Shown: piece by piece, positions 1 through 11,800 of the stretch
How the letters are laid out: every line of letters begins with the position of its first letter
Numbering within the stretch: the stretch's first letter is position 1
Assembly: GCA_035041965.1 (NCBI GenBank)
Contig: JAPYMA010003052.1
Span: 124,001-188,000 of the forward strand
Length of the DNA: 64,000 nt
Source of the DNA: Anisakis pegreffii
Taxonomy: Eukaryota; Nematoda; Chromadorea; Rhabditida; Anisakidae
Reading direction: 5' to 3'
The notes under the pieces: model-generated
Databases searched by the model: none
What the model was told of the DNA's origin: nothing
Seen by the model: the letters and a program-made list of their open reading frames with translations, nothing else
Translations under genes and position numbers: made by a program

Positions 1-2335
1 AGTGGGTTTTCATTCGTGTTGATCGAGTGATGTGACTGCGATGAGGAAAAGGAAAATGATAATAATAACAATAGTAATGAAACTGATAATAATAATGATT
101 ATGATAATAGTACTGATAATGGACAACATTGTAAAACAACGATGAATTAGGAATTTTTAATTTTCTTATTGACTATTTTTAACTTCATATCCGCCTTATT
201 ATTTTGCGGTGTTAAGTGCTGCTTAATTGCAAACAAATTCATTAATTTTGTTGATAAATCGGCGATCAGCCGAATGTAATGAAAAAATAAGTTAGATTGA
301 TCTATTAAATGCCTCAAAAAATCAGTTTCATTGTTTGATGTTTCGAGAATTCTCGTAGTTTCATCGTTTGAACAACATTCATTTATCAATTTCGGATGGT
401 GGAGGAGGTTCGTGTTAGGTTGATAAAAAACTAGTCGAAGAGCATTTGTTTCGAGTTAGTGTTGTGGGCGAATTTTGTGAACTTCATTCATTATCAAACA
501 ATTAATTAATTTCCATTAAATTCTTTCAAATTAAAAGTTGATGTTGGAAAAAGTCTAAATCTCAAAAATTGAGCAATCACAATAGAACGCTCAAAGATAA
601 TCACCTGATAATGGTAAACAAAACGTTCTAACATCTTTAGAATTTCGTAGTGCTGTTTGATTTTCTGAAATCGCTTCCAATTAATCATAAACAGATGAAA
701 TCTCCTGCTGTACAGGTTGCATCAGGTGGATCCGTGAGAAAGTATTTGAACCGATTATTCTTCTCAAAATTTCATTCAAAATCACTTTTCAAGCACCAAC
801 CTTGCCCACTGATAATTTCAGTCTCAGTCCAGAGATACGAGCGTGAGAGAGACAACTATAATCAGCAGATCACAAAAGCACAGAACATAATAAAATTGCT
901 ATTTTGAATTGTCAAATACATCGAATGTAAATGATAATGATAGCGTGTAAATTTAACGAAAGCAAGTAATCACGATAGCCTACGTTGTTTCTTAAACAAC
1001 CGCAGACAGGAACTGCACTGAACTCAACTTTTTCCATACCCCAAATCGAATACAGAATATTTTCACATCGCAATAGGTCATTCTGTCGCAGTTTCGCTTA
1101 TGACAAAGTGAAGAGAATCATAGAATGAAAAGAACACTGGACGCTGCGAATTGGTAGGAATAGAGAATGAGAGGGCCGCTCAGAGAGTTTGATTTCGCAA
1201 GTATTTCTGATGCAGCAATGACCTATATAAGAATGCTGGTTGTTTGCAAGCTGCTTGACTCAGTCGTGCATATCAGCTATTTGAATTCATCTAGAAGGTT
1301 ACGTGATTGTCATACCATCAGCCACCAACAAAGTTTACAGATGAGGTTTTTCGCTCTCAGGTGGTAGTGCAAGATGATATCACTTATTCTTGTAAACATT
1401 TGTAATTTTCTAAAAAAAAGCAGTCAAAGTTTTTTCTTGACTATTCGCAACTTTCTGAATTGATTATCATATTCAAACTTTCAAACTTCAATTGGCCAAC
1501 CTAATGTCAATGATGTGATGCTCCATGCGTAGAATGTTTTCATCTATCACTACGTTATCACAAACAATTTAAAAAAATTGTTTCCAAATAAATCTACCGA
1601 TACTCTCTTGAAGTTGTTTTTTAAAGATAATTTCAGTCAGTAATGTATTCAGAAAATAGAGCTGTTTGTTCAGTGATGATTGATGCCGAAATGTTTAAGT
1701 ACGCAACATTAAGGAACAACGGAAAAATCACCTTTTTATTTATTCACTATCCGAGCTAAAGTGTTTTTTCTTTAGAAGCTGCAAATCGTCAAGTAATAAT
1801 ATTTGACAAATATTAAGTCATAAAACTGCTTTTAAGAAATCGAACCAAAACTCGTGCTTTTCGTTAAATGCATATTCACAACACTCAATGCAACTACACA
1901 ATTCCAATTGAGAGGGTATAAATCTAAAAGATATGAATGTTAAAAAACATTTGCATTGCTAATGTCTGAAAAGCTATATAGAATAACTGGTTTGTTGAGT
2001 TACCTTTTAGGTATTGTCTTTCTGAATAATATTGTTACTATTGCTATTAGTGTTATTCTAATTGCCATTAACGTTGACTTTTGAATGCGGTTGACATCAA
2101 AATGTAATTTGGTGTACTTGTTTATTCTTTCGTTTCAATTCTATCAGTTACTTCCCTTTTTGGATTTTGCTATTCTCAACATCTTTGTGTTACAATGCTG
2201 TTGGATTGCTCATAGATATTCTGTATAAGTTCATCTTCTACAGCAGCAATTCCCACGCTCGGGTGTTCCATTACCGTCTAGCAGGCCATCATCATCCCCT
2301 ACTACTGCTACAATAATGCTACTTTTACGTATGAC

Positions 2336-2432
2336 ATCAGGACTAATTTCCTGACCCTACTATTTCCTTCCTGATACTCCCCAAATTGCCTGATATGAAT
2401 AATTTACTCCCATATGAGGAACCGTGTTCTAG
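2336..2432 (+). repeat. Partial terminus of an interspersed repeat
   Basis: This stretch matches, with substitutions, the end of the repeat at 8404-8490: both contain CTAATTTC, a C-rich run, then CCCAAATTGCCTGA or TCCAAATTGCCTGA and a TAATTT block. It ends in a degenerate GAGGAACCGTG that resembles the inverted form of the hAT-like end CAGTGGTTCTC seen at 33890. Only the terminus is present; the body of the element is absent, so it is a fragment. Confidence 0.5.
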
Positions 2433-3206
2433 AGTCAAATGGTTCCGTTTCGAGATAGATGTTGAACCTTTCTTCCTGATATCTCAGTGAAATCAACATT
2501 AACTTTCATTCATTTCATAACATTGGATAGTTTAAGCGCTTCGCACTTAGTGTGATGACATAGCGACATATGTAAATGAGCATTTGTAGGATGTTCATCG
2601 TCTACGTACAATGTATTCTTGTATAATGAACAGATAAAATCGAAATGATTTTTATTACGAAATATGCATGCGAAATGAACACAACGAATGCACGCTGCTC
2701 CATCTGATATAATCCAGCTGTCGATATTATCGTTCACTGGTTGATTAATCGTTCCGATCACATCAGCTGGTCAGCCGACGCAAGGTATACTAACTTGTCA
2801 TGCACATTTTTTTATTCATTCACTCTTATCAGATCCATGTTTTACATCGCGATGTTGGACACAAATTTTCAGTATGAACAATTGTTGCAGCACATTCATC
2901 CTTGTCATTCGTTTTCATTTGTTCTAAAAGAATTGATCTCCAGTGAAAAAGTTGATCGAAAAATTTCTAGACTTCACCCCAACTATTCAGAACTCCACAA
3001 TTCTGCATGTAAAGATGATAAATGAATCCTTTACTATCACTGAGTATTGTACCATCTTGATCGTACCATCTGCTGTGTTTTTTGGTTTCTTCATTTCAAC
3101 TTCTTCAACATATTTCTACTTCTCAAGATTAACAACGATTTTGAAAAAGTTATCATTAATATTCTACTTTTTGAGATACAAATGGAATCGTATCAGATAC
3201 ACTAGT

Positions 3207-3214
3207 TTTATAGA
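3207..3214 (+). promoter_or_regulatory. Probable trans-splice acceptor at start codon
   Basis: TTTTATAG ends at 3213, one base before the ATG at 3215. A 3' splice site this close to a start with no upstream coding exon is the usual position for spliced-leader addition in nematodes. This is inferred from position; no spliced-leader donor gene is visible here. Confidence 0.45.
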
Positions 3215-4979
3215 ATGGATATAAATAGTCAACGTATGGTAAGACCATCACAGGCTATTAGACCGTCCCCGTCTGCTGCCTCGAGGCAGACGTTCGCAAG
3301 ACCTTCGTCTGCCCCTAAACCATCGGTGGCCTTTATCGCCAGCCAAAACCGACGAAATACTCATTTGCACATTGCAGCGAAAGTAAGTTTCAAGCAAAAG
3401 CAAATGAACAGCAGCACATCGCATATTATTTTCTTATTATTTTTCTAAATTTTCGGAATGTGAATCGAAATATTTTCACGATCAGCATAAAATATGCAAA
3501 GTTCCTCAAAAAAAAAAACCTCTTAAATCAATGAGAATAGAGAGGAAAAACAGGATCATCTAAACAGCTGTTCAAATGTTCAAAATACTTATAAATGCGT
3601 CAACTTTTCAAAGCGTTTTCTGCAGGACCGAAAAATTTCGAAAGCATACCAAACCACAAAAAAAGGTATACTTCATTTGACGACTCCGAAACGACATTAT
3701 TCGACGACACGAAAAGATTCTCTCAGACAGTACAAAATCTCGGTTATAGATCAGGTTCGACATCAATTTCTAGTTATGTCATTCTCATTTCGTCATTCAA
3801 CAATTTGCATATTGGCATAACTTTGCCCTTTATCGCCTCAATCATCAACCTTCTCTGAACCACACAAGTGTTCAAAAGTCAGCAGACTCACGTTCAAAAT
3901 CATAATCTTCTCTTTCGATGGAATCAGTTAAAATTGATTGTTTCATTTAAAAAATGGGTTGACGCTTCGGTTCGTTGAGGGTTAAGTGATCGTGAGTGAA
4001 ACTGGCTGCCGAATGGCTACTCCATTGTGGCGTACTGCTGAGAATTTCCTAGAAGTCTTATACAATTCCATTTGTTGAATATTATTTTCAGTATAACGCT
4101 GCTGACCTGAAAAGATCTACTGCAGTTAGATTGTAGGTGCGTTGAAATTTCTTGCAGATTAGTGAATCATTGACTTGCAGGCATATATCGCAAGACAAAA
4201 GGATACACCAAGCTCAGTGACCACAGTCTTTACAGTTGCCGGTCTTTTCGTCGTTTCAATAACAGTGCTCATAAGCGGTACCATAATATTGTGTCAGGTG
4301 AATATTTCAATAGTTTTCATTTTGGTCGTCGAATCGTATTGCTAAAATGTCCCGTGATCTAATCTGATCGCATCGATGGAACAAAAGCTTATCGTTTCAA
4401 TCAGCAGGGAATGCGTTTGATAACTCAAATTTCTGTATTATCGAAAACCGTTCGAGTAGATTGGCTCAGTATTTGAAAATCTTGCAGAATTATTTGAAAA
4501 GTAATTTTTGCAACGGATATAGAGTTGCAATGCGATATATGAATAGCTGTATCGCTCAGCTACTTGTACCATTTATTATCGATAGAATCCCTCCTCAAAA
4601 AAGTGGTAGTCTGGTTCTCATAAGGAAAAAAAAATTTCGAAAAACGCATGACCATCAATCAAAATTTGTTTGTCAGTTGCGAGCTTCCTCCAAAAAAAAT
4701 TCTTCGATGGAATTCTTGCTGTTCATGAAGCAAGTTGAAATTCTGACTGAGTTAAGTCAACATTATGCACAGATGTGATCATAGTTCAACAGGAAGCTTC
4801 TTGAAATGATATTATTGACATTACAGCATCAGGGTTATGCATTCGATATATTCGGCTACGGTTTTGTGATATTCGGTTTGACCACACTCTGTCTGTGTGC
4901 GTTTCTCCAGCGCAAAAATCTCATGAAACTTATCAACGAGTGGACCAAAGATGTTTATAGCAATTATATGAACAAATAA
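3215..4979 (+). CDS. Two-helix membrane protein, unrecognised family (paralogue A)
   Basis: I do not recognise this family. Exons 3215-3382, 3626-3754, 4092-4124, 4181-4297 and 4827-4979 join in phase 0 throughout and give 199 residues. Residues 1-56 are rich in Ser, Pro, Arg and Ala. Exon 2 carries TTPKRHYSTTRKDSL. Residues about 121-147 (VFTVAGLFVVSITVLISG) and 155-177 (IFGYGFVIFGLTTLCLCAF) are two hydrophobic helices separated by a very short loop, followed by LQRKNLMKLINEW and a charged tail. There is no signal peptide, so a hairpin with both ends on the same side is likely. The gene at 22423-24061 shares exon order, the PKR.YST.R.DSL motif, the helices and LQRKN, which confirms the model. 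The 11-codon exon 3 has no counterpart there and is the least certain part. Function is unknown. Confidence 0.72.
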
Positions 4980-7782
4980 TCACAGCACTCATCATCATCG
5001 ATATTATTATCATCGTTTCTTCCATTTTTCATCGAACACTGTAAGAACTCATCATTACCTTACAAGTTCTCGTTGTGAAAATATTATGCTGAAATCATTA
5101 TCGGTAGAAGTTATCAATGTCACTTTACTGGCCACGCAACCAATTAACATTCCATTTGATGAATTGCTGAGTGATGATTAGGTGAATACAATAGCAAGAT
5201 TTTATCTGTATCGTCAAGAAATCCAATTCAAGTAGTTGTATTCGCAGAATATTGTGAATTTGAATTCAATAATGAACACTACATCAGAAACTGTGACCCT
5301 TAAAGATTTTTTTCATTTTAAAGATGACAAAATCATTTTTGTCGTTATCATTTTGTCAACAAAATCGTTATCATTTTTGAAGGTGACAAAATCAATTACA
5401 AAACTGATTGAATGTGCTGAAATATCGCTCACTTTGAGAAATAACAGCAATAAATCAGAGAAGATCATATGACAGATGAGCTCGTTTAGATGTTAATTTT
5501 TCCAACCTAAAGCAAAAAAGTTCCAGTACTTAATACTAGCATTTAGTTGCATAAACACTTGATGAATGGCTTTAAAATGCTAAATCACGAACATCGTTTT
5601 CACGGCATTAATAAAACTTGACAACTGAGATCTAGCAATTGTTCGCTGCGATTAGAACAACGTGGATTGATGAATCTTTAAACGATTTGCTCAAACATAT
5701 TATTTTGTGTTGCAAACAAAAAACACTCCATCATCGCAAATGATTCGAATAGCTTAATTTTGAATGCTTCGCTCATTTCCTCCTAATATGCTTGAAACTT
5801 TGGTAGTGGAATTGAATCATGTTTCCAGGATTGAATAAGATAAGCACAGAATCATGCCTTCGAATCACTCTTTCCGCACCAAAAATGAAGCATCTCATCG
5901 TCAGATATAGAGAAACTTCCATAAATTTCTAATCTTTCTAGCACATTGCAGCTGTTCAACGACGAATTCTTGCGATTCCACGTTCTGGTTGGTGTCTGCA
6001 TAATCGACATGCCAACAACTTGTTGATCGGTGTGCGCAATATTAACTGATTTGTCGTAAGTTTTTATGAATTCATAGAAAATATGTGTATGTCTCTGTAA
6101 TTTATTGCTCATTTGCGGAAATAAGTGCATGATCGATATTTCATTGTTTGCAAACAGTACATTATTCATGAAAATCGTAAGTGTCACGTTCCATCCATGT
6201 GCCATAACAAGAAATTATCAATGTGGAATAATTCATACCGCCAATCCGGTTCTTCCATTATTTGTATCAGTGTCTAATTCCGTCTCAACATTCCACTATT
6301 TGCTTTCGGTTGTCCTCTTTCGCTATGTTGTTCGCTTCAATTTGTAAATGCAACGTTTATTGTTTAATGGATTTGAATTGTTAACTTATTTTACTGACCA
6401 TTTTGCATAAAGAATGAATCAGCTGTTGCAAAACTCTCAATTTTTCATTTGCGCAATAAGGAATTAATTCTCCGCATTGAATGGATGATTTTGTGTTGAA
6501 TATGGCCTGTTACCTCCTCAACAAATATGAATAGATTGTACGTATCATCAGCCCATCTGATGCAACTCGAACTGATCTCATCATCCATTAATAGCATTCA
6601 ATTTTACTACCAATAAGGATTTAAACATAATAGTCGTTTCGTGACTCGTTATTTTTTCTCTCGTGATCACTGAACGTTCAAAACTATCACATCACTCGGT
6701 CTTATCTGTATGGTCATATGAATTACTGATAAGGCGCGTGGTTTCTAGCTTATGTTCTGTATCATTTTAATATCATATATTGATGTGCATATTATTTTCA
6801 ATATATCGTGCAGAGTGTTTCGTATCAGTTTTCAAAGAGAATATTGTACAGTCCAAAATGTTTCAATTGTTCCCATTTCACTGAAAATATTTTCTTAACG
6901 AGAATTTTGCACAATTTCCGCCTGGGATATTTTTTTGGTTTTGCCTTTAATATAATATTGTATGCAAACAAACAAATAAAGTGATTTTATTCACCGTTGT
7001 GCCCTGTTCTTTTACACCTTAAAATATTCAGTGCCATCTGATCAATGACATTAGAAATCAGTTGGCAAACTGATTTGTTATCTTTCTCATATTTTCATTG
7101 ACAGTGTAATTTAGCAACTTAGGAAGCAAACCTGCTCGATCATAATATCGATTCTTATGACCAATACGATGATATACTCATTTCACTATTTGCTTTTGTT
7201 TGATCAAGTATTGAATTGCCTATTCGAAATCCTTTCAAAGCATTCAACATATACAAAATTTTATCAGCCACGAGAAATGCAAACAAATAACTGACGAAAA
7301 ACAAACTGAATGAATCAGTCCATCACGGTTTGCGGATTCCTTTTCACTTTTGCTTATTTCGTTATGATAATGAAACTATTGCTTTTGTTTGACTTAGAAC
7401 AAATTTTCAACGAGTTTTCCCACATTTCGATTGTACTTTCTTCGACAAGTTCATTCTTGAGGCTATGTAGTATCGTCTTTAGGCGTACTATATGTGCTTG
7501 GGTCAAACTCACAGCAACAATGCCACGTTGAACACATCAATAATGATCAGTCGTTTAGTAGATTCAACTCATTCGTGTTTTAAATAATTGCAATTTTTCT
7601 TGACCTTCCCTATTTCCAATTAGAAATATACCTGATCAGAACGTCACTCAGTTAACGGTCATTTCACGGAAAATCTCGTTAATTTTGTGAAAGGACTTAC
7701 TATTTCTGCATATAACGTCAGGAACAAACGGAAAACCGATCCGGAAATCTCTCAGCGGCGTGAGAGAAATTAGTGTCCTAGA
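4980..7782. other. Intergenic, no gene recognised
   Basis: AT-rich spacer. A small cluster at 5318-5390 repeats GACAAAATC three times with an inverted GATTTTGTC-like copy, so it could fold, but nothing shows a function. The longest open frame (5852-6205, minus, 117 codons) has no motif or splice context and is treated as chance. Confidence 0.55.
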
Positions 7783-8490
7783 GACCGCTATGTTGCTCGT
7801 TACTACAATCGATTATGATTGCATGAAAAGCCATTATCCATGACACGTTCACTTTAAACTGATTTCGATGAATTCTCATTCTTTTCAGACGTGTTGTATT
7901 CACTCTCATAGCTATTGCATGAGAATATCGTTTTCTTCATGACTTTTTCTCATTCACTTCGTCTCATTTCACTTCACTGTTCGAATCAATTTCTCATTCA
8001 CTAGCATATACTATTTACTGAATACGTTGACGAGTATCGACAGCCGAAATCAAGAGCACAGCAATCGAATATTATTGCTCAACAACGTTCGACTGTCAAA
8101 TGAACAATTATAGAGTGTATTTGATAGAATGAGAATTTGAGTTTAATTGTTGAGTGAAATAAGTGAGAAATTAGCAGAAGAGAACACTTTTAGTGATAAA
8201 GCTACGAGAGCGATTGTAGCAGCAAGAAAAAGAATGAAAACCATGTTAAAAGGAATGAAAACTGTGTTAGGCCTGGACGAGCTAATGATACTCAGAAAAT
8301 ATGAGAATGAAGAGTGTTGCCATCAAATAACCGCGTTTACATATGTATCCGAGTTAAAAACACCATCACAATGGCGTTCTGTTACAACATAACAACTGCA
8401 CGATATACTAATTTCCCGAACCCCTCCATTACCCTTTGACACCTCCAAATTGCCTGAAATGGGTAATTTCATCTCCTATGATAAGTGATT
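7783..8490 (+). repeat. Interspersed repeat copy 1 (hAT-like, non-autonomous)
   Basis: The whole stretch matches the reverse complement of 33222-33880. Shared blocks include TGTTGCTCGTT near 7793, the TTCAGACGTGTTG block near 7887, the string of TCATT-type motifs at 7910-8000 and the CCTCCAAATT end near 8445. An 81-codon open frame at 8147-8392 lies inside it, but the matching frame is broken in the other copy, so it is probably not a host gene. The right end (ATAAGTGATTATG) is a decayed form of GAGAATCACTG. The length of about 0.7 kb and lack of a transposase suggest a non-autonomous DNA element. Confidence 0.65.
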
Positions 8491-8804
8491 ATGTTTATAG
8501 TTGTTATTTGCATAGTTGTTTATAATTGTTGATGATTGCATAAATAGTTATCTCATTATGACTTCGACCGTAATCGATAGTAAACTTAAATGTCGCAATT
8601 GATTATCATTAAAAAATAAAATTGATTCGCGTCAATTTCTTCAGCATTGAATATGTCATAAACTCTCTAAATGATGAAGTAAATTCTATTTTCCATTGAT
8701 TGCATATTCGTATTTCAGAGAGATTTGATGTGGACAGGTAAAGGTAATGAAACGTTGAGCGATCTACATCTTTAGTGATCGTTATTTAGTGCACACTTGA
8801 GAAG

Positions 8805-11800
8805 ATGGATCAAGATGGAAGACAACAAGCTGTGGAAGCAGAGATATACAGACCATTAGAAGATGTGACCCTTCAGTCAAATATCTCGATGTCCATAGCA
8901 GCCACCGACGAAACTCGCAATCGAGTAAGTTTAAGCGTGTTTTCAACTGATTACCAATATTCCTTTCATCAAGTGGCGTTATGAATTGAAATCATCAAGT
9001 AATTGGCCTTACCATGGTGTGTCAATTTATTATCGTATCAATTTTCAATGCACAATACCTGTGCATCGTCGAATTTATTCAGCAATAATGTGGAAAATTT
9101 GTTAAAATAATCTTATTTTAATCCGTCTTTATCGCGAAACTTGCGACTGCCAAACGACCAAAGTGAGCAATAAGAAAATCATTAGTAACCTACCTAAAAA
9201 ATTTTCATAATATTATACCGTCAGTTAGGATACATTATACCGTCAGTTAGGATACATTATACCGTCAGTTAGGATAAATTATACCGTCAGTTAGGATACA
9301 GTTAGGATATATTGCAGTTCAGTGGTCCAAAATTATCACATTGGTTTCACATTAGGAGTTTCCGAAAATTCAGATTCGAAATCGCCGTTCACCGTTCAGT
9401 CGAGTGATCAGTCGTTCCGGTGGCCCCATCGTTGGTGGTGGTCGGATCAGCGAAGTGGACGCTTTGGATTATTCAGACGGCGGCATTGCGAAGAATCTTT
9501 GTCTACGGTAACAGTAAAAATCAGTTGCTTTTCGGAGAGTTGTTCTTCAATTGATCTGATCGACTAACTGAAATGTAGTTCACTGGAGCACTGAAGTTGT
9601 GCACAAATTCTGATGAAGCATAGTTCACGACCTTAAACTGAAGGATCGATTCCTAACACAAAAATTCCATTCTTCCAAAGTCGATCGGAACTCATCGAAT
9701 TGTGAAAACTTCCAATTTCAGTCATTGAACAATTATATTGGCACAGGATTTATGGAACTGGGCGATTTTTGACTATAAAATGTGATAAAATTATACATTT
9801 GCTTATTTTATATGGCGATTTTCGGAGATTCATTGCGATTTGACGTTTGCAGATGTTCTGAAATCAACGTTGAGCCTGTGATATTTCTTTTCTCAATAAC
9901 ATTCGCGCTCATCCTGACAGTTCAACCGCTGTTTCTGTATTGGGCAAGATGTATCGAGCTATTTCAAGATTCCAAAAATGTATTCTTTCGTTTAATCGTT
10001 TGGGTTTTTCTTTGCATAATATTCTGCTTCATTTAATGGAATTATCGTATTTCCATTGGATCGATGTGGTCTTGCTGGATAATGCTTGATATTCCACAAT
10101 TCTTTAAATGAATCATTCAGTAGCTGTTGTCCCATGAAAACTGAGTGCATTTAACTGCCGGTCTAAGACTAAGAAGCGAAATTCACCCAAAAATTTCAAG
10201 CCATACGAGTTCGGCTGATCTCCTTCAACTGATTCCAGTTAAGTTGAGCGACACATTCCTTAGAGTAACGGAACAGTGAGTTTTATGCTCAAAATTTGGG
10301 GACTGTTTATCAAAAGTTGTTGTGCTTAGGAAGTTTTATCACAATTCAAACAGAGCTGTCAAAGTTTAATTCAGTTCTATGTTGCAGTTTACTGATGGCA
10401 ACGAAACTTTTCATAATGTATCCGAATTATGTGCTCAACTGTCACAACCGAACAACAGTTATTATCAAGATATTGTTGAAAAGGATATCGCATCTACAAA
10501 AATATTACTTCAAATTGCTAGCGGTATACCAACCCTTATAACGGCACCTATTATTGGTGCATGGTCTGATGGAAGCGGAGGTTCTAATTTCAAATAAGCG
10601 TACAGAGCGCACTCGTTCCATTACATTTGCACTGAACTTCGTCACTTGATCTATCGATTATCAGTGTTGATTCGTTGTGATATCCGCAGAATGCTTAATT
10701 TCAAGGATTCATCCTTTCAACGTATTGACTATGATTCAAAAATGCTCAAACTTATGGAGTTTTTCGAGGAGTTATGTGTCAATCATTTGAGCGGGAAGTT
10801 TAAGGATAAGTTCATGGCTATAGATAAATTTTGAGCTACCCTCAATCCAACGAAATTCGGTCCATTCTTGTATACGTTACAGAACAATGTTGAGAAAGTC
10901 TATAATAATACCAATGATAATCGATAACTTCTCACATAAGAAGCAAGTAGTCATTGAGTCACAATTTTCAAATATTCCTTTGTATCATGAAGATTTTATG
11001 ATACAATTTAAAAAAATATTTTATAACATATTCTATTATTGAATCATTAATTCTAGGTCGGCGTCGACCGTTATTAATTGGATTATTCGGTCTTTTGCTC
11101 TACTCACTGCTACAATTCGCCTCTACCATATTCTATAAATCAGTTAATGTCTATACGATACAGTATCTAGCTGAGTTGACAATAGGATTTTCCGGTGGAA
11201 TCGCAACTATCTTCACGGCATCGTTTGCAATCGTAACTGACGACTCAAGACATCAAATGACTCCAGTTTGTTCCAATTTCTTCTCTAATTTTTCATTTGT
11301 TTGTTCCATTTTGCCATCAAATAAGGAATTTTGAATCCACGTTTATCCTATCCCATCCAACGAGATTAAGGAGGCACACATGAAATGATCATATCCAGAC
11401 ATACAAATGTAACCAAATTTATTCGCTACATCCCATTTCATAATCACAGAATCTCACCTGCGATTGCTATGTCTTCTGCACTACAGTGTACCCACAACTC
11501 CAGAATTCATCAAAACTTCATCTAAACACAAATATTTAACTTACAACCAATTGATATTGACTTATGACAATGACATTCTATCCTTGAGTTCACACAATTC
11601 ACGCACTCAATGTGTTTGTATAATGATGGACAAGCTTCAGGGTACCAACAAAATCCCACTGCGAATCGCCATTGCAAGTGCTTTGCAATCGCTCGGTCTC
11701 GTGGCCGGTAACATGATAGCGTCTGTCTTCTCGATATCACCAGCAGTCTCAATTCAACTACACGAAATCGGATACGTTAAAAGCACCGCCATTTCGTTCA

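Larger units (their letters stand above)
1..3214. other. Intergenic, no gene recognised
   Basis: AT-rich DNA with stops in all frames. It starts with AAT/ATG-type low-complexity sequence at about 50-130. Open frames here (for example 650-907 and 2741-3025) lack splice signals, motifs or coding-like composition. A partial copy of an interspersed repeat terminus lies at about 2336-2432. Promoter elements of the following gene cannot be named. Confidence 0.6.

Noticed and set aside
3595..3858. 87-codon frame over exon 2 of paralogue A
   Set aside because: It is the wrong frame; the frame set by splice phase matches the paralogue.
4461..4778. 105-codon plus-strand frame
   Set aside because: It lies in the last intron of paralogue A, is Lys- and Phe-rich by composition and has no splice context.
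5852..6205. 117-codon minus-strand frame
   Set aside because: No motif, no acceptor or donor that fits, and composition like the surrounding spacer.
8147..8392. 81-codon frame as a gene
   Set aside because: It is inside the interspersed repeat and is broken in the second copy.
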